Shown here: piece after piece, positions 28,402 through 36,556 of the stretch
Numbering within the stretch: the first letter of the stretch is position 1
Layout of the letters: each line of letters opens with the position of its first letter
From: Betaproteobacteria bacterium SCN1
Lineage (GTDB): Bacteria; Pseudomonadota; Gammaproteobacteria; Burkholderiales; Thiobacillaceae
Length of the DNA stretch: 64,000 bases
Direction of reading: 5' to 3'
Assembly (NCBI GenBank): GCA_008923315.1
Contig: WBSF01000009.1
Span: 372,001 to 436,000, forward strand
The notes under the pieces: generated by a model
Database searches by the model: none
Told to the model about the DNA's origin: nothing
The model's input: only the letters and a program-made list of their open reading frames with translations
Position numbers and translations under genes: made by a program

Positions 28402-29103
28402 ATGAATCAGGACGAGATCAAGGCGGTTTTCGATCGGCAGGCAGAAAATTACGATGGCCAGTGGGGGAAAACGGCGGCCATTCGGGAAGCCCTGTTCTTT
28501 CTTCTGGAGGCGGTGTTTTCCGGGCTGCCGGCGCAGGCGCACGTACTGTGCGTCGGCGCCGGCACGGGCGAGGAAATCGCTTATCTGGCCAGACGTTTTC
28601 CCGGTTGGCGCTTCACTGCGGCCGAACCTTCCGGCGCCATGCTGGACGTGTGCCGGCGCAAGGCGGACGAGGAGGGCTTTCTGGCCCGTTGCAGTTTTCA
28701 TGAGGGGTATGTCGAGGCCCTGCCGCGCGAAGCCGGGTTCGACGCAGCCACCTGCTTTCTGGTCTCGCATTTCCTGCTCGATCAGGAAACGCGCGCCACG
28801 CTTTTCCGCGATATCGCAGTCCGGCTCCGGCCCGGCGGCATGCTCGCAAGCTCCGATCTGGCGTCGGACGCGGTGTCGGGCGAATACGAAGCGCTGCTCG
28901 GCGTGTGGATGAACATGCTGGCGACGGCCGGCATTCCGGCGGAGGGTCTGGCCCGCATGCGGGACGCCTATGCCCGGGATGTGGCGATTCTGCCGCCCGC
29001 CCGGGTGGCCGCACTTATCCAGTCCGCAGGCTTCGACGCGCCGGTGGCGTTCTACCAGGCAGGCCTGATTCACGCATGGTTTGCGAAACGCGCCGGCACC
29101 TGA
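28402..29103 (+). CDS. Class I SAM-dependent methyltransferase
   Basis: The protein has 233 residues. Motif I is VLCVGAGTGEEIAYLA near residue 49, followed by the acidic-loop position (AAEPSG), and motif III-like LRPGGMLASSDL near 140. The N-terminal FDRQAENYDGQW resembles UbiE/BioC-type enzymes. Substrate unknown. It lies 43 bp downstream of the two PEP-CTERM genes and could be cotranscribed with them. Upstream sequence in this frame is a shadow of the PEP-CTERM gene, so ATG 28402 is preferred. Confidence 0.88.
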   Translation: MNQDEIKAVFDRQAENYDGQWGKTAAIREALFFLLEAVFSGLPAQAHVLCVGAGTGEEIAYLARRFPGWRFTAAEPSGAMLDVCRRKADEEGFLARCSFHEGYVEALPREAGFDAATCFLVSHFLLDQETRATLFRDIAVRLRPGGMLASSDLASDAVSGEYEALLGVWMNMLATAGIPAEGLARMRDAYARDVAILPPARVAALIQSAGFDAPVAFYQAGLIHAWFAKRAGT

Positions 29104-29121
29104 GGGACTTCGCGATATTCG

Positions 29122-29505
29122 TCAGGTGTTCCGGCAATGCTCGGCAATGCGCCATAGCACCCCACCGGGGTCGGTGAGCACGAAGTCGCGCATTTTCCAC
29201 GGACGCCGCGCGGGGGCTTCGAGCCGGCTGCCGTAGCGGTGTTCCAGATCGAGCGTGTTGACATGCGCCCACCAGTCGTCGAGCTTCGCCACCCGCAGAT
29301 GCATCATGCAGTTGTGCGCGTGCGCTTCCACGTAAAAATCCTGCAGCATGAAGGCGCAGCCGTCCATCTGGAAGCGTGCCAGCCTGCCATCGGCCCACAC
29401 CCGCTCGAAACCGAGTTCGAGATAGAACTGCTGCGTCCGCGCGAAATCGCGTGCCGGAAGAAAGGCCAGCATGTCCAGCGCGCCGCATGGAGGAGAGGCG
29501 GTCAT
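29122..29505 (-). CDS. VOC-family (glyoxalase/bleomycin-resistance-like) protein
   Basis: This 127-residue single-domain protein shows two beta-alpha-beta-beta-beta units: DMLAFLPARDFARTQQFYLELGF at the start and WKMRDFVLTDPGGVLWRIAEH at the end. Such proteins bind a divalent metal and act as dioxygenases, isomerases or drug-binding proteins. The start overlaps the stop of the heme-type TonB receptor, so it is translated in the same operon. A link to heme or its breakdown products is possible but only suggested by the position. Confidence 0.85.
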   Translation of the reverse strand: MTASPPCGALDMLAFLPARDFARTQQFYLELGFERVWADGRLARFQMDGCAFMLQDFYVEAHAHNCMMHLRVAKLDDWWAHVNTLDLEHRYGSRLEAPARRPWKMRDFVLTDPGGVLWRIAEHCRNT

Positions 29506-31742
29506 TTGAAGTCGTAGCTCAGGCTGAGTGAAACATTGCGACCGGGCTGGCTATAGCGGTCAGGACCGAAACTCGAATCAGGCACGTGGATGTCGGCCAC
29601 CGGCACATCTGCCCAGAGTGCGTACTTGACGTCGAATAAATTCATGACACCGATGGACAACCGGCCGGTTTGGGCGAAATGCCAGTGCGCACGCAGATCG
29701 AGCACGGCATAGCCTTCTGGAAGGAACTGGCGCCGCAGGCTGCCATCGGTCTCGCGACGGGCATCGTTCCTGGATTTTTCTCTGGCCATGGAAAGCGTCG
29801 ACTCGATCTTCCAGGGTCCGGTGGTGTAGATCAGGCCGAGCGTCGCGGTCAGAGGGTTGACGCTGTCGATGGGATTGTTGTCCGTGTCGCGTCCGCGTGC
29901 ATAGGCCAGGCTGCCGCGTGCCGACCATGCATGGGTGAATGCATGCCGGAAGCCTGCTTCCAGACCGTAGATGCGAACGCCGTCGAGATTGCGTGCCTGG
30001 TAGGTATCTTTCTCTGTGGTGCTGCACAAAGGGTCTGCTCCGGGCAGGAGAGGCCCCAGCGGATCGGTGCGCGTCGCCGGACCACGCGGGCAATAAACCG
30101 TTTCCTGCTCAATGAAGTTTGTGTAATGCGTGTCAAAAGCCGTGAAGTGCCATTGGCCTCGCGCATGTATGTGGCGCAGCGTGAGCTCCGGGCCATGTGA
30201 CGTTTCAGCTTCAAGATCGGGATTGGCGATCGCAACATAGGCGCCACTATTGGTGAACCCGATGTTCACATCGTCAAAAGGTGGCGCGCGGAACCCCCAG
30301 GCGTACTGGCCGATGAGCTCGAACCCCGGGCTGAAGCGCCAGATTGCCCCCAGCTTGGGCGAGAGGGCATCAGTCTGCAGCGGTTTCGCGTGAGCCGTTG
30401 GATTGGCGCTGAGATAAAGCGCATCCGGCTCCACCTTGAGGTCGTAGCGGTCATAGCGCAGGCCAAACTGCAGTGACCAGGCATCCGACAGCATCCAGGT
30501 GTCCTGTGCGAACAGCCCGATTTCGTTGATGGTCGAAGGCGGATAGTCGCGGGCGGGATACTTGATTCCGCCGACAGTTTTTTCGGTCTGGTTCCGTGTG
30601 GGGTAGTATTCCTGGCCGTCCCGCATCTGGACGGTTTCGCGCCGGCTGGCTTCCAGACCCCACTGTATGCGGTGCGCGCCTTCAGCTTCGAAGGCGGTGT
30701 CGAATGCGAGTCTCAGACCCGTGATGTCCTGTTCCTGTTCGAAGTTGCGGTCAACGAGAGAGGGCAGTGTAGGGGTGTTCTGCCGATACTCGTACGTATC
30801 CTGAGTCGTCCGATTGGTTTGCCGATACAGTTTGAAATCAAGTGTGCCCAAGGGCAGTTCGGCGATGCGCTGATCGAACGAAAGGCGTTGGCGACGGTAT
30901 CCGTCCTCCGTGTGAACATCTTTGATGGGGGTACGTACGTTGGACAAGTAATTGGTGTCGATGTCGCGCGAGAAATTCTCGAACGTGAGCGTGGTGCGCA
31001 GCCTGGCGTCAGGAGTGAACGCCAGCTTGACCAGACCGGACAGACCCGTGTCTTCCTGTGGATTGGCGACGGTTCGGTCCAGGCCGAGGGTATTGCGCGT
31101 TCCCTTGGTCTCCGTTTCCGTGCCATGGCGCCGCACGCCGCGCAGCAGCAACTTGAGTGTCTCGTTGCCGGCTGCCAGAGTCGGGACAAGGACGTTCGAA
31201 TCGTTGGCGCTGTGATATTGCACTTCGATACCGCCCCCGACGGGTCGTCCATTTTCCAGCCAGTCTTCGGGTTCGGGCGTGACGTAGCTGACCGCTCCGC
31301 CCAGTGCGCCCGATCCATACAGGGCCGAGGCACTGCCGCGCTGGATGTCCATGCGCTTCAGCAACGCGATGTCGACCAGATTCCGGCCCGAATTTGCATA
31401 GCCGCCGATACTGAAGGACTCAGGCAAGCGAACGCCGTCGATTTGCATCAGAACACGGTTGTCTTCGACACCGCGAATGTTGAAGCCGCCGAGGCCGAAA
31501 CGTGATGGGTTATTGGTGACTGAGATACCCGGCTCGTACCGGACGGCATCCTTGATACTGGTTGCCATGGATTCGCTGAGTTGCTTGGCGTCCAGCGTGG
31601 TGATCGTGGCGGTTTCGTCAGCCCCCTCGTCGGGAGCCTCGGCTTCCACCGAAACCGTGTCGAGCACGGTTTCGGCGGTAGCTGTCCGGCCGTGACAGCA
31701 GAGTGCCATGGCCAGCACAAACAGCAAGAGAGGGTGCGTCAT
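29502..31742 (-). CDS. TonB-dependent heme/hemoglobin-type receptor
   Basis: The protein has 746 residues with a signal peptide ending at ATAET. The plug contains ATSIKDAVRYEPGISV, FGLGGFNIRGVEDNRVLMQIDGVRLP and RGSASALYGSGALGGAVSY, the pattern of the hemoglobin/transferrin/lactoferrin receptor family. The barrel has a FRAPPFDDVNIGFTN segment near residue 484, close to the heme-receptor FRAP motif, and ends in LSYDFK. It overlaps a PEP-CTERM gene upstream and a VOC gene downstream. Specificity for heme is supported by the motif and the nearby heme operon; direct ligand data are lacking. Confidence 0.87.
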   Translation of the reverse strand: MTHPLLLFVLAMALCCHGRTATAETVLDTVSVEAEAPDEGADETATITTLDAKQLSESMATSIKDAVRYEPGISVTNNPSRFGLGGFNIRGVEDNRVLMQIDGVRLPESFSIGGYANSGRNLVDIALLKRMDIQRGSASALYGSGALGGAVSYVTPEPEDWLENGRPVGGGIEVQYHSANDSNVLVPTLAAGNETLKLLLRGVRRHGTETETKGTRNTLGLDRTVANPQEDTGLSGLVKLAFTPDARLRTTLTFENFSRDIDTNYLSNVRTPIKDVHTEDGYRRQRLSFDQRIAELPLGTLDFKLYRQTNRTTQDTYEYRQNTPTLPSLVDRNFEQEQDITGLRLAFDTAFEAEGAHRIQWGLEASRRETVQMRDGQEYYPTRNQTEKTVGGIKYPARDYPPSTINEIGLFAQDTWMLSDAWSLQFGLRYDRYDLKVEPDALYLSANPTAHAKPLQTDALSPKLGAIWRFSPGFELIGQYAWGFRAPPFDDVNIGFTNSGAYVAIANPDLEAETSHGPELTLRHIHARGQWHFTAFDTHYTNFIEQETVYCPRGPATRTDPLGPLLPGADPLCSTTEKDTYQARNLDGVRIYGLEAGFRHAFTHAWSARGSLAYARGRDTDNNPIDSVNPLTATLGLIYTTGPWKIESTLSMAREKSRNDARRETDGSLRRQFLPEGYAVLDLRAHWHFAQTGRLSIGVMNLFDVKYALWADVPVADIHVPDSSFGPDRYSQPGRNVSLSLSYDFK

Positions 31743-32443
31743 GCCGCCAGCTTGGCGGCCTTGTTACGACGACGCACCTGCCAGCCGACCAGACCGAGGC
31801 CGGCGGCGAGCATGGCGTAGGTTTCGGGCTCGGGCACCGGTGCGGCGGCAATATCGACCGCGACCTGGGCGAAGGAAGTGTGGACCGGCGCATCAATTGC
31901 GAAGTAATAATTGCTCGGGGCGCTCGCGAGATCCCAGTAGTAGACGTTCTGGAAAAGATCCACCTCGCCGATTGCGCCCGTCATGACCGTGCCGGTGAAA
32001 GTTGTCGAGGAAAAGGTTGGCGCCAGGTCATTCAGCAAAACTGAAGTCGGGTCCATGCCCCAAGCCTCGGTCTGCAAAACGACACGGACCGGACCGGTGG
32101 GCACTGTGCCAGTCATGTTGATGTCGAAATACTCGTCCACACTGAAGCTGTAGAGGTTGCCTGTGCTGGCCGGGAAGACACCGCTGTTCCAGGCAATGTT
32201 GGCATCGCTGGTGCCCGAGGCGCCGACGTCGGGAGCCGCGGTACGGTCGCCAGGCCACGTGATATCGACAAACGTGTCCCATTCGGCGTAGATCGTATTT
32301 GCGTCACCGCGATTCCAGCCTCCCCAGCTTGCCTCGGTGGGGGTTTCGAATCCGTAGGCATACGAGTCGGGACCATTCGTGGTGTCGGCGAAGACGGGCG
32401 AGGCGGCCAGCATGGCGGCCAGTGCTGCAAGTTTGATTTTCAT
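31739..32443 (-). CDS. PEP-CTERM protein coupled to the heme receptor gene
   Basis: The protein has 234 residues, with a signal peptide ending at VFADT and a Trp/Asn/Asp-rich beta-type mature domain with no named family. The C-terminal sorting signal is VPEPETYAMLAAGLGLVGWQV with RRRNK. The stop overlaps the start of the TonB receptor gene (ATGA), so surface protein and receptor are made together. A role as a hemophore-like or surface-presented ligand-binding partner is inference from that coupling. Start at 32443, preceded by AAGGGAAC. Confidence 0.78.
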   Translation of the reverse strand: MKIKLAALAAMLAASPVFADTTNGPDSYAYGFETPTEASWGGWNRGDANTIYAEWDTFVDITWPGDRTAAPDVGASGTSDANIAWNSGVFPASTGNLYSFSVDEYFDINMTGTVPTGPVRVVLQTEAWGMDPTSVLLNDLAPTFSSTTFTGTVMTGAIGEVDLFQNVYYWDLASAPSNYYFAIDAPVHTSFAQVAVDIAAAPVPEPETYAMLAAGLGLVGWQVRRRNKAAKLAA

Positions 32444-32503
32444 GAGTCAGTTCCCTTTGTAGTGAGTTGAACAGCCAACAGAGCGCCCTCGCGGGCGGAT
32501 CAC

Positions 32504-32529
32504 GCTGGCTGGTCGGGGGACTGGCTAGC
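32504..32529 (-). repeat. Two leader elements before the receptor-linked PEP-CTERM gene
   Basis: GCTGGCTGG (32504-32512) and ACTGGCTAGC (32520-32529) lie in the 115-bp gap upstream of the gene starting at 32443. No Fur box was seen in this gap, so it is probably an internal leader within a longer transcript. Confidence 0.55.
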
Positions 32530-32558
32530 AAAAACGGTAGAAGTATCGGGGGCCGTCT

Positions 32559-33497
32559 TCAGGCGGGTTTACGCCGCCGGCGTGCGGCGGCGATTACGGT
32601 CAATGCGCCCAGGCCGAACAGTGCGGCATGCTGCGGTTCGGGTACGGCGCTGACCTGCCAGCCAATGTCGGCGAATCCGGCGTAGTCGAGCACGGTGGGC
32701 AGTTCGCGCGTGCCGCTCCGGGTACTGGGGTCCATCAGCGTCTGCTGTGGAAGGCCGGCGTAGGTACTCATCGTGCCGCTGGCCCAGTGGGCGCCGTATT
32801 GATCGACGGGGACGGGGTCGCCGTAGGCGGCAACCGAATGGGCGCCGGTGAAATAGCCATCGTCATTTATCCGGGCGTACCACGCGTCGGCTTCGCCGAA
32901 ACCCAGGATGTGGCCGATCTCGTGGATGGCGGTGGTGAGGAAATCGGGATGCCCCGGCGTCAGGCCGGCGGGGTCGCTGCCGAAGTACCAGGCGTTGGCG
33001 GCATTGAACCAGATCGAACCGCCCCAGGTCCCGTAATCGGTGGCATTGACGCCCGTGGTGTTGGTCTGGCCGCGGGTGGTGACGGCGTCGACGAATTCGT
33101 CCGAACCGCTGGCGGTCAGGTTGCTGCCGAGACGGGCAAATCCGAGCACGCCGGGCGCCGACTCGGAGCCGCCGACATAGATGCGGAGGGTATCGGCGGC
33201 CAGCGTGAGATCGGTCAGCGTGACCGTCGGCCCCAGACTGGGGTGCGTGATCCGCACCGACCAGCTGTCGCCGGCCTGCGGGGCGATGGCCGACAGCGAA
33301 TCGGTGAAGCCGCTGTAGAACGAGGCGGCCTCTTCGAGCAGGCTGCGGCGTTCGACGATGGGCGCGCCGGTTTCCAGATCGGTGAAGAATCCCTTGGTGT
33401 CGTAGGTGTAATCGAACTCGATGACGAGCGCGTGTGCCGACGGCATGGCCAGCAGGCCGGCGGCGGACAGGGCGGCGATACTCGAACGCAGGGTCAT
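32559..33497 (-). CDS. PEP-CTERM zinc metalloprotease, matrixin-like
   Basis: The protein has 312 residues with a signal peptide ending at AHALV. The zinc site is AIHEIGHILGFGEAD near residue 191 (HExxHxxGxxxxD), and LMDPST further on could be the Met-turn. The fold suggests a matrixin-type or related metzincin. The C-terminus has VPEPQHAALFGLGAL then RRRRK. Exported and sorted by exosortase, it would act on the cell surface or matrix. It overlaps the preceding and lies in a four-gene run of PEP-CTERM genes. The substrate is unknown; release of bound heme iron from proteins is a hypothesis. Confidence 0.85.
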   Translation of the reverse strand: MTLRSSIAALSAAGLLAMPSAHALVIEFDYTYDTKGFFTDLETGAPIVERRSLLEEAASFYSGFTDSLSAIAPQAGDSWSVRITHPSLGPTVTLTDLTLAADTLRIYVGGSESAPGVLGFARLGSNLTASGSDEFVDAVTTRGQTNTTGVNATDYGTWGGSIWFNAANAWYFGSDPAGLTPGHPDFLTTAIHEIGHILGFGEADAWYARINDDGYFTGAHSVAAYGDPVPVDQYGAHWASGTMSTYAGLPQQTLMDPSTRSGTRELPTVLDYAGFADIGWQVSAVPEPQHAALFGLGALTVIAAARRRRKPA

Positions 33498-34027
33498 GCC
33501 GCACCCGCCTTGCGCCCGTGCCGCGCGAACCAGCCGGTGAGGCCGAGGCCGGCGAGCAGCATGGCCCAGGTTTCGGGTTCCGGCACGGGCGCGGCGGCGA
33601 GCACGCCGCCGTAGCTGCCGCCCAGCGTGCCGGTGACGTTGCCGCTGACCACGAAACGGTAGCCCGTCGCGGCGGGCAGCATGGCCGACAGGCTGAGCGT
33701 GTAGTCGTCGGGCGCGGTTGCGACGTCCTGCGCGATCAGCGTGTTCGACGCGTCGTAGAAGGCGATGGCGAAATCCGCGATCCGGAATTCCGTGCCGGGC
33801 GAGACCGGCAGGTCGAGTTCCAGGGTGACGGCCGTGCCGGCGACGGACGAAAACGACGCGAGATCGAACACGTAGACGTCGTTGAATGCGACGCCGGGCG
33901 CGAAGCTGCTGCCGATGGACACGGTCTGGCCCGAGAGATTGCCGAACGGCCCGGGACCGGTGGCGTGGGCGACGCAGCTTGCGCCGGCCAGGACGGCAGC
34001 GGCCAGCGGGCGGGACAAAGCGATCAT
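33494..34027 (-). CDS. FxDxF-type PEP-CTERM protein
   Basis: The protein has 177 residues. Start at 34027 is preceded by AAGGAG. The signal peptide ends at AHATG. FNDVYVFDLASF near residue 51 matches the FxDxF/Y motif of a common PEP-CTERM family, and a beta-rich domain follows. The C-terminal signal is VPEPETWAMLLAGLGL with a basic tail. It overlaps both neighbours by 4 bp. It probably forms part of the extracellular matrix or surface layer; the precise role is unknown. Confidence 0.8.
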   Translation of the reverse strand: MIALSRPLAAAVLAGASCVAHATGPGPFGNLSGQTVSIGSSFAPGVAFNDVYVFDLASFSSVAGTAVTLELDLPVSPGTEFRIADFAIAFYDASNTLIAQDVATAPDDYTLSLSAMLPAATGYRFVVSGNVTGTLGGSYGGVLAAAPVPEPETWAMLLAGLGLTGWFARHGRKAGAA

Positions 34028-34764
34028 GGGTTTCTCCTTGCGCGTTTCCATGCGACGAGCATCAGGCCGGCCAGCAATGAGGCCCAGGTGGCGGGTTCGG
34101 GTACGGCGGTCAACGGCGTGACGGAACCGATGCCGGCGCCGTATACGCCTTGCATGGCGGCGATGGTTTCGTCATCCAGCAGGTAGACGGGGCCGGTGTA
34201 GGCGGACAGCGCCAGATTGGCGGCCGCCGCCGGATCGGAGCTGACGTAATGCCCCATGCCGAGGCTGTGGCCGAGTTCGTGCTGCGCCACGCTGTAGAAG
34301 AACGCGGCCGTCCAGCCGAGTCCGAAGCGCTGGGCATTGAACACGATGTCGCCCGCCAGTCCGCTGGTTTCCGGGTTCTTGGGGAAATAGGCGTACGCGT
34401 TCGCATCGTCGATGTTCGCGACCTGGCCGATGCGGATGTCCGCCAGGCCGTAAGGATCGTACTGGCCGGTTTCCGGCAGGGGGCCGGCATCGATCACTTC
34501 GACGAAATGGATGGGCAGAAAGGCCGCGTAGTCGGCGAAAGCCTGTTCGAACGCGCCTTTCAGCGTATCGATCGAAAGCGGCACCCCCGCCCGGGTGGCG
34601 ATGCTGCCGTCCAGAAGATTGCTGTAACTGTAGGTGAGCGTGATCGGCGAACCTGCTCCGTCCGCCTGCGGCCAGCTCGCGTACATGGGGTAGTAGCCTC
34701 CCCATGCGCTGGCCGACAGCAGACAGGCGAGCACGAACCCCGCGCTGCGGATCGTGCGGCGCAT
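34024..34764 (-). CDS. PEP-CTERM zinc metalloprotease, matrixin family (M10-like)
   Basis: The protein has 246 residues with a signal peptide ending near ASAWG. The classic matrixin zinc motif AQHELGHSLGMGH (HExxHxxGxxH) is near residue 163, preceded by an ADIRIGQV segment and by a GDIVFN strand as in matrixins. The C-terminus is VPEPATWASLLAGLML with KRARR. With the second metalloprotease two genes away it gives this operon two exported zinc proteases. It follows the first PEP-CTERM gene by 6 bp. Confidence 0.87.
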   Translation of the reverse strand: MRRTIRSAGFVLACLLSASAWGGYYPMYASWPQADGAGSPITLTYSYSNLLDGSIATRAGVPLSIDTLKGAFEQAFADYAAFLPIHFVEVIDAGPLPETGQYDPYGLADIRIGQVANIDDANAYAYFPKNPETSGLAGDIVFNAQRFGLGWTAAFFYSVAQHELGHSLGMGHYVSSDPAAAANLALSAYTGPVYLLDDETIAAMQGVYGAGIGSVTPLTAVPEPATWASLLAGLMLVAWKRARRNP

Positions 34765-34770
34765 GGTGGA

Positions 34771-35514
34771 TCAGCCCAGATGCTTGCGGCGGCGAACCAT
34801 CCAGCCGGTCATGCCGAGACCGGCCAGCAGCATGGCGTAGGTTTCCGGTTCCGGCACGGCGGTCACGGTGAGGAAGGTGTAGCCCATCGCCGTGCCGCCG
34901 TTGTCGTTGTTGAGGAAACCGTGGAGAAACTGGTTGCCGGAGGTGTCGTTCTTGCCGGTGAGCGCGATGGCATGGATGGCGTTGCTGCCGTCGACCCAGC
35001 TGTTGACCAGCGCGGAAACGTCGAAGGTGACTGTGCCGTAGCCGTCGATCGACGTGTATGCGGCGGTGTCGGCGGCGAGGATGTTGTTGTTGTAGAAATT
35101 GAGCCAGCTGACCGTGCCGCCGGGATTGGTGTCGTCGGTGATGCTGGCGAGCGGGTCCAGGTCGACGCCGTGCGCGGATACGGTGAAAGGATTACCGGGG
35201 CCGGCATCGCCGCCGAAGCCGCCCTCGGCGCTTTGCATCGTCAGCGTGGCGACGACCGGGCCGGTGAAGGTCGAGAAATCGTAATCGAACGTGAGATAAA
35301 TCGTTTCTGCGCCGGTCATGCCGTTCGTGTTGTGGTTCGAAACGCGCATGACGGGCCGGTTGGCGTCTTCCGCATAGCCGCGAACCAGGTCGGTGCCGGT
35401 GAAGAACACGGAGGTCATCACGTCCTGGTCGACGGCAATATCGACGGCATGGGCGGACTGGGCGAGGCCGAGACTGGCGGCGAGCGCAACGAGTGTGTGC
35501 GAAACGGTTTTCAT
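34771..35514 (-). CDS. PEP-CTERM protein, first gene of the Fur-headed operon
   Basis: The protein has 247 residues. Start chosen at 35514, where a signal peptide ending at AHAVD begins. The mature part is beta-rich with TIYLTFDYDFSTFTGPVV and TVTFDVSALVNSWVDG, a pattern like DNRLRE/carbohydrate-module surface proteins; no family is certain. The C-terminus has VPEPETYAMLLAGLGMTGW with VRRRK. It is the first gene behind a promoter with a Fur box about 190 bp upstream and a leader with two perfect hairpins. Confidence 0.8.
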   Translation of the reverse strand: MKTVSHTLVALAASLGLAQSAHAVDIAVDQDVMTSVFFTGTDLVRGYAEDANRPVMRVSNHNTNGMTGAETIYLTFDYDFSTFTGPVVATLTMQSAEGGFGGDAGPGNPFTVSAHGVDLDPLASITDDTNPGGTVSWLNFYNNNILAADTAAYTSIDGYGTVTFDVSALVNSWVDGSNAIHAIALTGKNDTSGNQFLHGFLNNDNGGTAMGYTFLTVTAVPEPETYAMLLAGLGMTGWMVRRRKHLG

Positions 35515-35832
35515 CTTTATCCCCTTGTGGATTGAGCCGGACAATGCGCGGTGCGCGGGTTTGGACTGGCTCATCCCGGGGGACTGGCTGGCAGCGTGAA
35601 GCGGGCTTCAGGCTGTGCTGGCGCTTCGCTGGGCGAAGCCTGCTGGCCGACCGAGGTCGGCCCTGAGGTGGCGTGTGCGTGCCGTTTCAGGGCATGCGCA
35701 TGTTCTTATGAATGAGAACGATTGTCAATACTATTTTGGCGGTTGTTTTGCGTACATGTCCGGGTAGCTTCCCGGCGGGCGATCCCGGTGCGGCCGGCGG
35801 CGCAAGCCTGGCCGCCGCCGCAGCGGGCCGGT
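35515..35832 (-). other. Structured leader of the PEP-CTERM/heme receptor operon
   Basis: This 318-bp gap holds no gene. Going from the start at 35514 upstream on the minus strand it contains two leader elements (ACTGGCT at 35565, ACTGGCTGGC at 35583-35592), a perfect 7-bp hairpin (35623-35639), a perfect 8-bp hairpin GGCCGACC/GGTCGGCC (35645-35662), CCGTTTCAGGG (35682-35692), and the promoter with Fur box (35700-35729). GC-rich inverted repeats near 35790-35825 may terminate hugZ. The untranslated leader would be about 180 nt. Confidence 0.65.
35700..35729 (-). promoter_or_regulatory. Fur box and promoter before the PEP-CTERM operon
   Basis: On the minus strand TTGACA (35723-35728) and GAACAT (35700-35705) are 17 bp apart. 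The overlapping site at 35711-35729 matches AATGATAATCATTATCATT at 14 of 19 positions. Iron-bound Fur should repress the PEP-CTERM genes that start at 35514. Confidence 0.75.
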
Positions 35833-36393
35833 TCAGTGGTCTTCGTTCTGCAGGACGTCGGCTTTTTTCTGCGTTTCTGCGTTGCCGGCGCGGTGACCGA
35901 CATCGTTGAGGTGGCGCACGTTGTTCAATGCCTCGCCTTCGACAACGAAAGCGCGCGCGAAGCCGGAAACGTAAGTGGCCTTCTGCGGATGCAGCCGATA
36001 GAGGTGAAAGTCCTTCATGCCCTTCAGTACATCCATGGTGCCGCCGAATTTCTGTGAAAAGGCGTCGAGGATGCGGGCGAACTGCGCTTCGCCGCGCGGT
36101 ACGTGATGCGCCGTGCACTGGTAGGTGGTGCGGCGGCGTGCGAAGAGATTCTTGCTGTCGGCTTCGTTCTCGATGAAGAGCACGCTGACCTTGCCCTGCG
36201 CCCTGAGGTTCTGGGTATGGGCGGCAAGTTCGCTCACGTAGACGTAGAAATCGGCGCCTTCACGCACGTAGGCGGCGTAGCTGGCGTTGGGGTCGCCCTC
36301 GCCGTTGACGGTCGCCATCAGCAGGGACTGAAAGCGTTCGGGAAAGACTTCGTATTCGGCGCGGACGGTATCGAGATCGATGGTTGCGGACAT
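35833..36393 (-). CDS. hugZ: HugZ/HutZ-family heme utilisation protein
   Basis: The protein has 186 residues; the start at 36393 is preceded by a TGGAGAAAC ribosome site. It has the split-barrel flavin-reductase-like fold of HugZ/HutZ: YEVFPERFQSLLMATVNGEGDPNASYAAYV at the N-terminus, FYVYVSELAAHTQNL, then ATYVSGFARAFVV near residue 145. These enzymes bind heme and degrade it to release iron in the cytoplasm. It is the last gene of the heme operon. A tract of 11 C residues on its strand lies 22 bp upstream of the start. Confidence 0.88.
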   Translation of the reverse strand: MSATIDLDTVRAEYEVFPERFQSLLMATVNGEGDPNASYAAYVREGADFYVYVSELAAHTQNLRAQGKVSVLFIENEADSKNLFARRRTTYQCTAHHVPRGEAQFARILDAFSQKFGGTMDVLKGMKDFHLYRLHPQKATYVSGFARAFVVEGEALNNVRHLNDVGHRAGNAETQKKADVLQNEDH

Positions 36394-36414
36394 GAATGTT
36401 TCTCCAGGGTTTGA

Positions 36415-36425
36415 GGGGGGGGGGG
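36415..36425 (-). repeat. Homopolymer tract (11 G/C) before hugZ
   Basis: Eleven G residues on the plus strand (eleven C in the transcript) lie 22 bp upstream of the hugZ start, close to its ribosome binding site. Tracts of this length are prone to slippage. Confidence 0.75.
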
Positions 36426-36449
36426 CCAGTCGGGCGGCGGGATCGGCGG

Positions 36450-36482
36450 ACTGGCTAGCTGGGAACATCCAGGCTGGCTGGC
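36450..36482 (-). repeat. Two leader elements before hugZ
   Basis: ACTGGCTAGC (36450-36459) and GCTGGCTGGC (36473-36482) lie in the 163-bp gap between the small paralog gene and hugZ. CCGTTTCAGGG follows at 36505-36515, identical to the copy at 35682-35692. Confidence 0.55.
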
Positions 36483-36556
36483 AAAACGGCGCGCGGTGCG
36501 CGAACCGTTTCAGGGTAGCGGGCGGAGGCGTGCGTGACAAGGGCGCAGGCGGGCCA

